Shown piece after piece: positions 16,001 to 24,502 of a stretch of DNA of 64,000 nucleotides. This DNA comes from an uncultured Muribaculaceae bacterium. Its GTDB lineage: Bacteria; Bacteroidota; Bacteroidia; Bacteroidales; Muribaculaceae. The stretch is from positions 15,674-79,673 of the forward strand of contig CAJUIT010000012.1 of NCBI GenBank assembly GCA_910586565.1. The letters run 5' to 3'. Under the pieces are notes generated by a model that saw only the letters and a list, made by a program, of their open reading frames with translations, had not been told where the DNA came from and did not search any database. Both the position numbers and the translations under genes were made by a program. Position 1 is the stretch's first letter. Every line of letters starts with the position of its first letter.

Positions 16001-16482
16001 GATCTACCGGATTTGAAATGGTTTCTCAATTTTTTCAATGCTGAAACTATATTCTTGTTCACTGCCGACACCGACACCTCAAGGGTTTCAGCCGTTTCCT
16101 TGTAGCTAAGTCCGTCGGTGTAGATTTTGCCAACAACATCACGCTCGCGTGGCGTAAGCAGGCGTTTAACAGCCGTTCTGACTTCTTCGTGATACTCTTC
16201 GAGGTTGAAATCTTCATCGGGCGAGTCGGTTGATATTCTCCGGCGAATCTTCTCGCGGGTCTCAAGCGTGCTTATCCTGTTGAGGCACGCATTGCGAACA
16301 GCCCTTACGGTAAATGCCTGCGGATTCTCCGCCCTGACGCCCGACTCCCAAAGCCTGAGAAACACCTCCTGCACCACATCGCGGGCCTCATCCTCATCAT
16401 GAAGCATGCTCATAGCCAACCTCATTGATGGGGGGAAGCATTGGGTGTAAAGAGTTTCAAACTCAGCTTTTGAATATCTCAT
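15997..16482 (-). CDS. ECF-family RNA polymerase sigma factor
   Basis: 161 residues. Sigma-70 region 2 reads LRLAMSMLHDEDEARDVVQE, then VFLRLWESG. Region 4 reads LLTPRERDVVGKIYTDGLSY, followed by the helix-turn-helix ETAETLEVSVSAVNKNIVSA. Region 3 is absent, as expected for ECF factors. First gene of a four-gene run; its stop overlaps the start of the anti-sigma-like gene by 4 nt. It probably directs transcription of its own operon including the barrel. I see no clear housekeeping promoter upstream. Confidence 0.92.
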   Translation of the reverse strand: MRYSKAEFETLYTQCFPPSMRLAMSMLHDEDEARDVVQEVFLRLWESGVRAENPQAFTVRAVRNACLNRISTLETREKIRRRISTDSPDEDFNLEEYHEEVRTAVKRLLTPRERDVVGKIYTDGLSYKETAETLEVSVSAVNKNIVSALKKLRNHFKSGRS

Positions 16483-16636
16483 TCCGAAGTCGTTTTATAT
16501 AGTAGACAGCTGAACCATTGAAATCATCACCCCAAGTTAGCAAAATTTTTCCAACCGACGTAACTCTTAGCGTAATTCGACGACTAATTAGGGTGTGACA
16601 TACAGCATTCTGACACAGCCTAATGAAAAAAGTAAT

Positions 16637-16825
16637 ATGCTACGCTACATCCCAGTTATCGCCATTGTCGGCGTAATTTTTGCCATCGTATTTGCAGCCG
16701 CTGATAAACTGATTGCCAAAGTGGACGATCCGAAAAAGCGCAAATACCTTAAGATTGCCGTCTACGCAGTTATCTACTTCTGCATGGGTTGCATCTCAAC
16801 CGAGGTGGTTCTGCGGCTGAAATAA
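16637..16825 (+). CDS. small membrane protein, two helices
   Basis: 62 residues from the ATG at 16637 (MLRYIPVIAIVG); a longer frame starts at 16595 but adds 14 polar residues. Two hydrophobic segments, about residues 4-22 and 40-57, flank a basic turn DDPKKRKYLK. Function unknown. Divergent from the ECF sigma gene. Confidence 0.55.
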   Translation: MLRYIPVIAIVGVIFAIVFAAADKLIAKVDDPKKRKYLKIAVYAVIYFCMGCISTEVVLRLK

Positions 16826-16843
16826 CCATCTTGAATACCGAGG

Positions 16844-16874
16844 TTGATTATCTGCCAATCATTTAGTAATTTTG
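16844..16874 (+). promoter_or_regulatory. promoter of the SMR-PNPOx pair
   Basis: TTG at 16844-16846, 20-nt spacer, TAATTTTG at 16867-16874. The transcript would have a leader of about 64 nt (16881-16944) containing GGAGACGCCGGG and CCCTCGATAGG, which can form short stems. Confidence 0.7.
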
Positions 16875-16944
16875 CAGTGTGATATGACCTTAGAAGGAGA
16901 CGCCGGGTATTGCTGCAGCCCTCGATAGGACATCTGTTTGAGAT

Positions 16945-17268
16945 ATGAATTGGGTTCTCCTAATCATCGCCGGGTGCTTTGAAACGGGTTTTGCGTTTTG
17001 CCTCGGCAAAATGAAAGGATTGTCAGGAACGCCGTGGTGCCTTTGGGGCACGGGATTTCTGTTCTGTCTAATCCTCAGCATGGTTTTACTTGCAAAATCG
17101 GTGCAAACAATCCCCATCGGAACGGCTTATCCGGTTTGGACCGGCATTGGTGCGATCGGCACCGTAATAGTGGGAATTTTGTTCTTCAATGAACCCGCCA
17201 CTTTCTGGCGGTTATTTATCGTTACCACTCTAATCCTCTCGGTTGTCGGACTTAAAATTTTGCACTGA
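16945..17268 (+). CDS. SMR-family efflux protein (SugE/Gdx-like)
   Basis: Small inner-membrane proton-coupled exporter of 107 residues with four helices. The essential Glu is in AGCFETGFAFCLGK (E13). The third helix has PIGTAYPVWTGIGAIGTVIV, the SMR signature, and a later GILFFNEPAT matches the family. The pattern is closer to SugE/Gdx guanidinium exporters than to EmrE, but subtype cannot be settled by eye. The stop TGA and the next gene's ATG overlap by one base (TGATG), so the two are translationally coupled. Confidence 0.85.
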   Translation: MNWVLLIIAGCFETGFAFCLGKMKGLSGTPWCLWGTGFLFCLILSMVLLAKSVQTIPIGTAYPVWTGIGAIGTVIVGILFFNEPATFWRLFIVTTLILSVVGLKILH

Positions 17269-17753
17269 TGGAAAGAAAGATGCGCCGTTTCAAACAACAG
17301 CTCACCAATGAGCAAAGCATTGAAATTCTCAGCAATACCACCTCGGGGGTCTTGGCACTGTGTGACTCAGACATGCAGCCCTACGGAGTTCCCTTGAGTC
17401 ATGTCTATGCCGATGGGAAAATATATTTTCACTCAGCCCTGAAAGGCCACAAGGTGGATGTTTTGAAGTTCAATAACAAGGCTTCGTTTACAGTCATATC
17501 TCAAGATGAAATACATCCTGAAAAATACACCACCTATTTCCGCAGCGTAATTGTGTTCGGCTCCATAAGGATTATTGAGGATGAAGCCGAAAAAAGGCGG
17601 ACGCTTGAGATTTTGGGACGCAGATGCAATCCCGATGATGCAGAGGGATTGGAGAAAGAGATTGCAAGCGGTCTGTCGCGTTGCCTGATGCTCGAAATGA
17701 GCATCGACCGCCTCACCGGAAAACAATCAATCGAACTGGCAAATCTGCAATAA
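17268..17753 (+). CDS. pyridoxamine 5'-phosphate oxidase-like flavoprotein
   Basis: 161 residues with a split-barrel FMN-binding fold. The core reads GVLALCDSDMQPYGVPLSHV, then KIYFHSALKGHKVDVLK, then NKASFTVIS, and later YFRSVIVFG. This matches the NimA/PNPOx-like subgroup (RxxxQ-less, with GHK at the cofactor site) found next to transporters in Bacteroidetes. It may be a nitroreductase-like or haem/flavin-binding protein rather than a true PNPOx. Coupled to the SMR gene upstream, suggesting a joint detoxification role (inference). Confidence 0.78.
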   Translation: MERKMRRFKQQLTNEQSIEILSNTTSGVLALCDSDMQPYGVPLSHVYADGKIYFHSALKGHKVDVLKFNNKASFTVISQDEIHPEKYTTYFRSVIVFGSIRIIEDEAEKRRTLEILGRRCNPDDAEGLEKEIASGLSRCLMLEMSIDRLTGKQSIELANLQ

Positions 17754-17879
17754 ACTCGCTACACCTCCCTACGCCACCTACCCTGCCCGCTCAAACGCCC
17801 AAAGCATCTGAACATCGCAAATGGATTGAATGAATAATTATATGATGATTGCGGGCGGCTTCTTAAACCTCTATAACGC

Positions 17880-17909
17880 AAAAAAGCAACCCGATTGGGT
17901 TGCTTTTTT
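17880..17909 (+). terminator. strong bidirectional hairpin terminator
   Basis: Perfect 13-bp stem AAAAAAGCAACCC / GGGTTGCTTTTTT with a GATT loop, giving a T-run on either strand. It lies 127 nt after the PNPOx-like gene. Confidence 0.85.
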
Positions 17910-17925
17910 GCGGAGAGAGGGATTC
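17906..17925 (-). repeat. partial copy of the tRNA-Ser 3' end
   Basis: TTTTGCGGAGAGAGGGATTC nearly matches 18029-18050 (the 3' end and T-arm of tRNA-Ser plus flank), with one 2-bp GA deletion. Same orientation. It could be an old attachment-site half or a chance carry-over. Confidence 0.5.
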
Positions 17926-17994
17926 TTTCTCCGCTTCGCTACGAAAGCGCTTCGCGATAACGAACCTGAGGGTTCTCATCCCTCTCTCTCTAAA

Positions 17995-18035
17995 CGCAAA
18001 AGAGCCGCAAGTCATTGACTTACAGCTCTTTTGCG
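17995..18035 (-). terminator. terminator of tRNA-Ser
   Basis: Arms CGCAAAAGAGC and GCTCTTTTGCG (11 bp). On the minus strand it begins at the tRNA 3' edge and ends in TTTTGCG. Confidence 0.6.
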
Positions 18036-18118
18036 GAGAGAGAGGGATTCGAACCCCCGGAGGTGTGACCCTCAACGGTTTTCAAGACCGCCGCAATCGA
18101 CCACTCTGCCATCTCTCC
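18034..18118 (-). tRNA. tRNA-Ser (TGA)
   Basis: An 85-nt class II tRNA. Acceptor arms GGAGAGA / TCTCTCC with G discriminator. The anticodon stem CGGTC...GACCG region encloses TTGAAAA, anticodon TGA. A long variable arm (GAGGGTCACACCTC) and T-arm with GGTTCGAATCC are present. CCA not encoded. Confidence 0.96.
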
Positions 18119-18217
18119 AAAAGTTCCTGTTTACCGAGGGATTAAATGAGCGTGCTCACTCAGCCCGGATTGAGGAAATGTCGTTTGTCAAAGAACGCGT
18201 TGTTTTTTAACGACGTG

Positions 18218-18248
18218 CAAAGGTAAGAGTTTTTTTTGATTTGTGCAA
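18218..18248 (-). promoter_or_regulatory. promoter of tRNA-Ser
   Basis: On the minus strand TTG (18248-18246), 20 nt, TACCTTTG (18225-18218). It gives a 5' leader of about 90 nt before the tRNA. Confidence 0.65.
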
Positions 18249-18342
18249 TAGGGTTTGGCGCCGGAAGGCTATTTTTTTGTCGCCGATGTGAGTTTTTTCC
18301 ATCTGATGAGCGGCTCAAGGGGTTAAAGCGAGAGGTGAAAGG

Positions 18343-19140
18343 TTAAAACGGAAGGCTTAGCACCACCCACAGGGGGAGGTTGTCGGTGGAGATCAAACGA
18401 ATCCACAGTGTTTCGGCGGATGCCTGCGACTCATGTTCCGCAGTTTCTGCCGCTGCATGTTTCATCACTTTTGCCGACGAAAGCTCCACCTCAGTGGAAT
18501 TGACGAAAAATTGAGGTTGTGGAATATCGACCGGGGATGCGCCTTCAGCAGGGAGTGATTGTCGAGAAATTCCGTCGGAAAATATCACCGAAAACTCCCT
18601 GCCGGTGGATATGTCGATGGCTTCTATAACACAGCCCGGGGTGAGAACAAAGGCATCGGCCGGGCGCATGTCAACCGAAAAGATTGTTCCAGGCACGGAA
18701 TAGCGCAGCGCTTGCTCTCCGGCCGTAATGCGCATTGACGCATCTTCCAACCGGGCGGCGATTTCACCGGGGGCCTCGGGGTCATCGTCAACGGGCGTAT
18801 CAACCCCTATCACCTCCACGGGGCACCGCAGGCGCTTTCCGTCGGCACTGACCAACAGTTCGCCCACCCCGGCCACAAGCCCGGTGACGTGAAGTGTGAG
18901 CCCGTCGGTGGCCACCTCCACACAATCGGGAACAGAGACCACACTCACCTCGGTGGCATTCAGGATGCGACAGCTTATAGTCTCACCCGTGCGCACCGAC
19001 AGGCGGGTCACTGAAAATGAGGGGCGGAGCTGCGCCTGCGGCTCCTCTTCGGAGCCTTTGCAACCCACGGCAGCGAGCAAAACCACGATAGTACACACCA
19101 ATGCGACCAAGCGGTTAAGTGAGCAGATGCGTAGAAACAT
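18343..19140 (-). CDS. lipoprotein of unknown function in the endonuclease operon
   Basis: 265 residues. A lipoprotein signal ends LLAAVGC (lipobox, Cys about residue 27). The first half has beta-rich repeats like a bacterial Ig or surface-adhesion domain (FSVTRLSVRTGETISCRILN). The second half resembles a small beta sandwich. No enzyme motif seen. Starts 5 nt after the endonuclease I gene, so it is translated from the same mRNA and may tether or assist that secreted nuclease (inference). Confidence 0.65.
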   Translation of the reverse strand: MFLRICSLNRLVALVCTIVVLLAAVGCKGSEEEPQAQLRPSFSVTRLSVRTGETISCRILNATEVSVVSVPDCVEVATDGLTLHVTGLVAGVGELLVSADGKRLRCPVEVIGVDTPVDDDPEAPGEIAARLEDASMRITAGEQALRYSVPGTIFSVDMRPADAFVLTPGCVIEAIDISTGREFSVIFSDGISRQSLPAEGASPVDIPQPQFFVNSTEVELSSAKVMKHAAAETAEHESQASAETLWIRLISTDNLPLWVVLSLPF

Positions 19141-19145
19141 AATCC

Positions 19146-20213
19146 TTATTTTATGATTTCAATGAGAAGTTTTCCAACCTTGTCACCCTTTCGGTAGCAA
19201 AGTTCATGCATCCCCGTTCCCAACACCGACGGCAGCAGATAATCCCCCTCAACAGCCTTGCCGTCGACGCTCCACTCGGCATCGGATGGCACGAATGGCG
19301 ATGACAAGTTGATGCGCGAATCGGAAAGCCGATAGGATGCCCGCAAGGGGGAGGTGTCAGTTTCAGAGTCGCCTCCGGTTTCGGCCGACGGGTCGAAACC
19401 ACTCCCCTTTTCCGAGCCCCACAAAAACTCTACGAGCGCCGGTGTATCGACAAACGGATTGCGGTTGCCCTGCACCGTCTCAATCAAATCGTTGCGTCGC
19501 AACTCGCGTTCATCAACAGCATCGGCTCGATGCCACACAAGCAGCTGCCTCACCGCCTCATCGGATATGCCGGGATAGTAGCTCCGCTCAACGTAAGGCG
19601 CGCCGTAACCCACGGTCTGTTCCAGACCATCGGGATAGACGGTGAGCATGTAGAACATTACCCTCGCGAAATCCCCCTCATATCCCCGCGGCGGCTGCCA
19701 TGCATGGCGCACACCGTCGGCGAAAAACCAAGTTCCCACGCTCCACGTTCCATTATCATATTCGGGAGTGTCAACCGTGCCGGGGCCATAACTGCCTTTG
19801 AGCTTCAAAACATTAAGCAATCCCGGCCAAAAATTGTAGAGGTCAACTTTCGCAGCCTCATAGCCCGGAGCAACCGATTTCCACCACACATTGGGGAGAA
19901 GCGGCACCAACGTGGCAGCCGCCGGAGGGAGGTCGGGCGACACGGGAAACTCCAGACTCTCGTTGCCGAAACGGTTGAGATAGCCTGTATTTGACTCATT
20001 GGCATCGGATTTGCGCAGCAGACTCCACACCCCGTTTTCGCCAAGCATAACGGTGTGATAAGTCTGCGGGGTCGACGCGGAGGCCACGGCACGTTTCAAT
20101 TCCTCCCCCTCCAATCCGGCCCACGCCGAACTGCGGGGAGCCACCGCTTTCATCGGTAATGCCACCAACAGGACCGAGGACAACCCGATTCCAAATTTTC
20201 TTAAGCTACTCAC
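19146..20213 (-). CDS. secreted endonuclease I family nuclease
   Basis: 355 residues. Signal peptide of about 25 residues (IGLSSVLLVALPMKAVA). The nuclease core sits at about residues 150-270: YEGDFARVMFYMLTVYPD, LVWHRADAVDERELRRNDLI and QGNRNPFVDTPALVEFLWG. This is the EndA/Bsn (PF04231) pattern, where RN..I...QGNRNPF holds the metal and catalytic residues. A C-terminal domain of 80 residues ends with GKLLIEIIK, possibly a sorting or binding domain. Likely degrades extracellular DNA for nucleotides or biofilm control. Followed by a lipoprotein gene. Confidence 0.85.
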   Translation of the reverse strand: MSSLRKFGIGLSSVLLVALPMKAVAPRSSAWAGLEGEELKRAVASASTPQTYHTVMLGENGVWSLLRKSDANESNTGYLNRFGNESLEFPVSPDLPPAAATLVPLLPNVWWKSVAPGYEAAKVDLYNFWPGLLNVLKLKGSYGPGTVDTPEYDNGTWSVGTWFFADGVRHAWQPPRGYEGDFARVMFYMLTVYPDGLEQTVGYGAPYVERSYYPGISDEAVRQLLVWHRADAVDERELRRNDLIETVQGNRNPFVDTPALVEFLWGSEKGSGFDPSAETGGDSETDTSPLRASYRLSDSRINLSSPFVPSDAEWSVDGKAVEGDYLLPSVLGTGMHELCYRKGDKVGKLLIEIIK

Positions 20214-20230
20214 CTTAGAAGTTATTTAAA

Positions 20231-20270
20231 ACAAAAGGTTGCGCTGAAATAACTTCAGGCAACCTTTTGT
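20231..20270 (-). terminator. terminator of pfp
   Basis: Stem ACAAAAGGTTGC / GCAACCTTTTGT (12 bp) with an inner CTGAA/TTCAG stem, directly downstream of the PPi-PFK stop on the minus strand and upstream of the endonuclease gene. Confidence 0.8.
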
Positions 20271-20302
20271 GGGTTTATACTACAAAGTTATGAAAATCGG
20301 GA

Positions 20303-21952
20303 TTACTTGCCCTGATGCTCATATTTGAGTGTGAGAGTGGGTTGGTCGCAAACCTCTGCCGGACCAAAATACTGGATGGGGCCGGGATAGATGTAGCAGG
20401 TGTTGAGAGCCCATTCATCACGCTTTGAAGCGAATTTCAGGAAGGGTGCACCATCGAGACGCACGAGAGCTTTTTGGATAACAGGCTTCATCTTGCCGTG
20501 GCGACGTTCCATGTTCATCATCATAGTGATGGGGATACCGCCGGCAACCCACTGCACCGAAGGTTTGGTGAGGTTGCGCACCGACGACATGTAGCCGGTC
20601 ACGCCGCAACGGATGAGGCAAGCGGCATTGAAACCAAGTGCGTAGCAGTAGTCGGCATCGAAGTTGGAGGGGTCGGCGCAACGGCCTTCGTAACCGAAGA
20701 AGTGGTGAAGAGCCGAGAATTTGCCGTTATATTTGCCTTCAGCCTTCCACTGAGCGAGACGCTTGCCAACCATTTCGGAGAGGAGCTTATCGGTTTCGAT
20801 GAGCGACACCTGAACGTTGCCGTGGGGGTCGCGGTCGAGGCTGAGCTGACGTGCAACACCTTCGGGAAGCGATGCGTAGACAGCGGCGTTTTCAGCCGAA
20901 AGGTGATCGATGATATATTTGCGCTGGTCGGCGGGAGCAACAGCTGCAAATTCCTCGCCGTTCTTTGCCAGAAGGTCGTTGAGCTCGGCGATGAGACGCT
21001 TCATTGCGGGGATGAACTCGATGAGACCTTCGGGGATGAGCACGGTGCCGAAGTTCATGCCCTTGTTGGCACGCTCGGCAACAATGCCTGCGATGTAGTC
21101 GACAACCTGGTCGAGTGTCATATCTTTCTCCTCAACTTCCTCGGAGATGATGCACACGTTGGGCTGGCACTGAAGCGCGCACTCCAGAGCGATGTGGCTT
21201 GCCGAGCGACCCATCAGTTTGATGAAGTGATAGTATTTCTTTGCCGAGTTGCAGTCGCGCTGAATGTTGCCGATAACTTCGGAGTAGACTTTGGTTGCGG
21301 TGTCGAAACCGAAGGAGGTTTCAATCACATCGTTCTTGAGGTCACCGTCGATGGTTTTGGGGCAACCGATAACCTGAACGCCTGCGTCGATGCTCTTGTA
21401 GTATTCGGCGAGCACTGCGGCGTTGGTGTTGGAGTCGTCACCGCCGATAATAACGAGAGCCTTAATGTCGAGTTCCTTGAGGATTTCCAGACCCTTGTCG
21501 AACTGCTCCTTGGTTTCGAGTTTTGTGCGGCCTGAGCCGATGATGTCGAAACCGCCGGTGTTGCGGAATTCGTCGATAATCTGCGAGGTGAGCTCAACAT
21601 AGTTGTGGTCAACGAAACCGCCGGGGCCCATGAGGAAACCGTAGAGACGGCTGTCGCGGTGCACCTTCTTGATGCCGTCGAACAGACCGCAGATTACGTT
21701 GTGACCGCCGGGAGCCTGACCGCCCGACAGAATCACACCCACGTTCATGGGTTTGGAGGGGGTGGGAGTTGAGTTCTTTTCAAACTTCAGTTCGGGAAGA
21801 CCATAAGTATTGGGAAAAAGCTGTTTGATATCTTCCTGATCGGCAACCGACTGAGTTGCATGACCTTCAACAGCTTTCACTGCACCGGTAAGCACGATGG
21901 GCAACTTGGGCTGATAAGTTGCGCGGGCTTTTTGCAGAGCACTCTTTTTCAT
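20303..21952 (-). CDS. pfp: pyrophosphate-dependent 6-phosphofructokinase
   Basis: Reversible phosphorylation of fructose 6-phosphate using PPi, the main PFK step in many Bacteroidales. 549 residues, the long PFP type. Motifs: [16 protein letters not shown] (phosphate loop), MGPGGF, GGDDSN at about 169-174 (the second Asp marks PPi rather than ATP use), PKTIDGDL at about 198-205 with the catalytic Asp, and [17 protein letters not shown]-terminal block has [13 protein letters not shown]. Monocistronic with its own terminator. A -7 box TAACTTTG lies at 22097-22104. Confidence 0.95.
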   Translation of the reverse strand: MKKSALQKARATYQPKLPIVLTGAVKAVEGHATQSVADQEDIKQLFPNTYGLPELKFEKNSTPTPSKPMNVGVILSGGQAPGGHNVICGLFDGIKKVHRDSRLYGFLMGPGGFVDHNYVELTSQIIDEFRNTGGFDIIGSGRTKLETKEQFDKGLEILKELDIKALVIIGGDDSNTNAAVLAEYYKSIDAGVQVIGCPKTIDGDLKNDVIETSFGFDTATKVYSEVIGNIQRDCNSAKKYYHFIKLMGRSASHIALECALQCQPNVCIISEEVEEKDMTLDQVVDYIAGIVAERANKGMNFGTVLIPEGLIEFIPAMKRLIAELNDLLAKNGEEFAAVAPADQRKYIIDHLSAENAAVYASLPEGVARQLSLDRDPHGNVQVSLIETDKLLSEMVGKRLAQWKAEGKYNGKFSALHHFFGYEGRCADPSNFDADYCYALGFNAACLIRCGVTGYMSSVRNLTKPSVQWVAGGIPITMMMNMERRHGKMKPVIQKALVRLDGAPFLKFASKRDEWALNTCYIYPGPIQYFGPAEVCDQPTLTLKYEHQGK

Positions 21953-22388
21953 GAATGTTAAAAACTTTATTTATTACGTTAGAAATTATAGCAAATCAAG
22001 TGCGAAACCGTTTCGGTTTCAAATCCCTCTATCTCCCTGTAACTGAATGCAACAGCCAACAGCTATGTTGCATGCCGCCTAATCTCTGCGACACTACAAA
22101 GTTACGCATAATTCACCGTTTTTTAGTGTGAATTAATTTTAACGAAGTTTCGCATGAGATTGCCCGAACAGTGGCATCACTAATGGCAAAAGGGAATTTG
22201 CAGTATTACCGCAACGAGCCACATACCCACTCTACGCAAACAGCTAATAATAAACAAATTCGGCGCAAAGTCCGGCAATAGCAAGAGTAGAAATCGCTGA
22301 ATTTAAAATAGACCTTGGCATAATATAAATTGCCCGACGCTAAAAACATCGGGCAACAAAATGCAAACTAATGTTAACAAGGCTTACA
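21953..22388 (-). promoter_or_regulatory. 436-nt intergenic region with pfp promoter candidate
   Basis: AT-rich spacer between TatD and pfp. The only recognisable signal is TAACTTTG (minus strand, 22104-22097), a -7 box about 145 nt before pfp. No RNA gene, coding frame or repeat seen. Confidence 0.45.
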
Positions 22389-23171
22389 TCAGCCGAGATG
22401 ATAAAGCCCGATTGCCGAGCGGGAGGTGACAGCCGCCACCTCTTCAACCGATTTTCCGAGAGTCTGCGCGATTTGCGCGGCTATAAGCGGAATAAAAGAG
22501 CTGTCGTTGAGCTTTCCGCGGAAGGGAACCGGGGCAAGATAGGGTGAATCGGTTTCAAGCACAATGCGCTCAAGCCCGATTGCGGGGAGTGTTTCCCGCA
22601 ATCCCGAATTTTTAAAAGTCACAATGCCGTTGATACCGAAGTAGAAATCGCCAACACGCCTTATACGCTCCACATCGGCCGCAGAACCGCCGAAACAATG
22701 GAATGTGCCGGCAGGAACCTCGGGAAGCCCCGACAGCACCTCGAGTGTCTGATCGAGCCCGTCGCGGCAATGGATATTAATCGGCAATCCGAACTCCAAT
22801 GCCATGCGGCATTGCGCGTCAAAAGCCCGCATCTGGCGCTCTACACCATCGGCATCCTCATGCAGGTCAATGCCAATCTCCCCCACCCCTACATAGAGCG
22901 GTCGGTCGGCGCCGGTGAGTTCGGCACGAACACGAGCCACCGCCTCCTCAGGATTATCGGTGAGCTCAGTGGGATGCAGACCTGCGAACATACGCAGGTT
23001 GTCGGGAAACTTCTTAGCCAGGGTTTTCATCGCGTCGAGCTCATCGAGCGACGTGCCGGGCAGAATCATCCACTTTATCCCTGCGGCAATAGCTTTTTTA
23101 ACCACATCTTCGCCACCGTTTTCATAAACATCGTCGCTGAGATGGGTGTGAGTATCGATAAATTCAATCAT
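22389..23171 (-). CDS. TatD-family metal-dependent deoxyribonuclease
   Basis: 260 residues, the standard TatD TIM barrel. Metal ligands visible: DTHTHL near the start, Glu in VGVGEIGID, His in INIHCRDG, FHCFGGS, and Asp in LETDSPYLAP. Usual roles are 3'-5' DNA exonuclease and DNA quality control in the cytoplasm. Starts 30 nt after the polyprenyl synthase gene, so co-transcribed with it. Confidence 0.93.
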   Translation of the reverse strand: MIEFIDTHTHLSDDVYENGGEDVVKKAIAAGIKWMILPGTSLDELDAMKTLAKKFPDNLRMFAGLHPTELTDNPEEAVARVRAELTGADRPLYVGVGEIGIDLHEDADGVERQMRAFDAQCRMALEFGLPINIHCRDGLDQTLEVLSGLPEVPAGTFHCFGGSAADVERIRRVGDFYFGINGIVTFKNSGLRETLPAIGLERIVLETDSPYLAPVPFRGKLNDSSFIPLIAAQIAQTLGKSVEEVAAVTSRSAIGLYHLG

Positions 23172-23201
23172 CCGATTTTCAACAAATCAACCGTTGTTAT
23201 T

Positions 23202-24161
23202 TCAATGGCTTCGCGAAACCGATTTTCCGGCGAGCGAAGTGAAGAACGCGCGGGCTTCGGCAGGAATCCCGGCCTCCGACAAAGCATTGATAGCCATGTC
23301 GGTGTAGCGCGTAATCAGCTCATGCGAGCGGGCAGGAAGGTCGAGCGAGTCGTATACCTCCTTTATCTCCTTCACCTTCAGATAATCGGTGAGCTTCCTG
23401 TCGAGGATTTTCTCCATCCGCTCGCGCGCCTCGGCCATAGCGTTAATCCACAGCCATGTTTTCTTTTCATTTATAATGTCGCCCCCGATTTCCTTTCCGA
23501 AAAGCGCCGGGTCGCCATAGGTGTCGAGATAATCATCCTGCAACTGGAATGCCAGCCCAAGCAATTCGCCGTAGCGATACATGGCATCGGCCGATTTCTC
23601 ATCGGCACCGGCAAGCATGGCGCCAATGCGGCATGCACATGCCAACAACACCGATGTTTTAAGGCGAATCATCTCAAGGTATTCATCAACCGTCACATCA
23701 TCGCGGTGCTCGAAATCCATGTCGTATTGCTGACCCATGTAGATTTCCATCGCGGTTTTGTTGAACATCGCCATCACATCGGGCATCAGCGACTTATCGC
23801 AGTCGGCCATGAATTGGGTGGCCATCGTGAGCATTGCATCACCCGAAAGGATTGCCGTGGAGCTGTTCCAGCGACGGTGCACAGTGGGGCGCCCGCGCCT
23901 CACATCGGCGTTATCCATCACATCATCGTGCAGCAAAGTGAAATTGTGGAACATCTCAATCCCCACAGCCTGCGGCAACGCCACTTCGGGGTTGCAGCCG
24001 AAAGCCTCGGCCGAGGCGAGCAACAGAACCGGGCGCAACCGCTTGCCGCCACCTTCGAGCGTGTAGCGGATGGGGGCAAACAAACCGGCCGGTTTGGCGG
24101 GATAGACAATGTCGGATATGCCGCGTTCGATAATCTCGGCAAAATAATCGGTTGTGAACAT
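23202..24161 (-). CDS. polyprenyl diphosphate synthase
   Basis: Chain elongation of isoprenoid diphosphates. Start set at MFTTDYFAE (24161), because the 54 residues upstream in the longer frame are unlike the family; that leaves 319 residues, the usual size. Signature: GGGKRLRPVLLL, first Asp-rich motif LLHDDVMDNADVRRGRPT, GDAML, and second motif FQLQDDYLDTYGD. Product length (C15, C20, C40) cannot be fixed by eye. The residues before the first DDxxD (EMFHNFTL) are bulky, favouring a short to medium chain (inference). Promoter: TACCTTTG at 24252-24245. Confidence 0.92.
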   Translation of the reverse strand: MFTTDYFAEIIERGISDIVYPAKPAGLFAPIRYTLEGGGKRLRPVLLLASAEAFGCNPEVALPQAVGIEMFHNFTLLHDDVMDNADVRRGRPTVHRRWNSSTAILSGDAMLTMATQFMADCDKSLMPDVMAMFNKTAMEIYMGQQYDMDFEHRDDVTVDEYLEMIRLKTSVLLACACRIGAMLAGADEKSADAMYRYGELLGLAFQLQDDYLDTYGDPALFGKEIGGDIINEKKTWLWINAMAEARERMEKILDRKLTDYLKVKEIKEVYDSLDLPARSHELITRYTDMAINALSEAGIPAEARAFFTSLAGKSVSRSH

Positions 24162-24244
24162 AAGGGAAAAATAATTTGAATCATCGCAGAGGAGTGGAAA
24201 CGCCAACTTCACCGGGCGCATCGCGAGTCCTCTTAAATTCACAA

Positions 24245-24282
24245 CAAAGGTACGAATATTTGGCAATAAAGCGCTAAATTTG
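24245..24282. promoter_or_regulatory. divergent promoter pair
   Basis: Minus: TACCTTTG (24252-24245) for the polyprenyl synthase operon. Plus: TAAATTTG (24275-24282) for the DUF4250 gene, 25 nt before its ATG. Neither has a TTG at exactly 20 nt. Confidence 0.5.
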
Positions 24283-24307
24283 TAATCTAAAACATAATCG
24301 CACCATA

Positions 24308-24493
24308 ATGACATTCGATACACTTCCCAACGATCCTATCATACTGCTAAGTTTCATCAACACAAAGCTGCGCGACGATTACCCGTCGCTGGCAGCCCTG
24401 TGCGACGACCTCAACGTCAACGCCGACGAAATCAAAGCAAAGCTGGCAAGCGTGGGCTACATCTACGACGCCAACCTCAACAAATTCATCTGA
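24308..24493 (+). CDS. DUF4250 small protein
   Basis: 61 residues with the full DUF4250 pattern LPNDPIILLSFINTKLRDDY, then SLAALCDDLNVN and a C-terminal VGYIYDANLNKF. A soluble helical protein of unknown role, common in Bacteroidetes and Firmicutes. First gene of a run with the helicase, whose ATG is 9 nt away. Confidence 0.88.
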   Translation: MTFDTLPNDPIILLSFINTKLRDDYPSLAALCDDLNVNADEIKAKLASVGYIYDANLNKFI

Positions 24494-24502
24494 CCACGGT
24501 TG

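Noticed and set aside
16875..16944. Guanidine riboswitch before the SMR gene
   Set aside because: No ACGR hairpin pair, no ykkC-I or ykkC-III core could be matched by eye; kept only as an unassigned leader.
17830..18145. Small frames around the tRNA-Ser
   Set aside because: They span two hairpins and the tRNA itself; composition is not coding.
20283..20290. -7 box TAACTTTG (minus) for the endonuclease gene
   Set aside because: It lies upstream of the pfp terminator hairpin relative to the gene, with no TTG at the right distance; not listed as a promoter.
22698..24179. 493-codon plus-strand frame over TatD and polyprenyl synthase
   Set aside because: Antisense of two well-supported genes with intact motifs.
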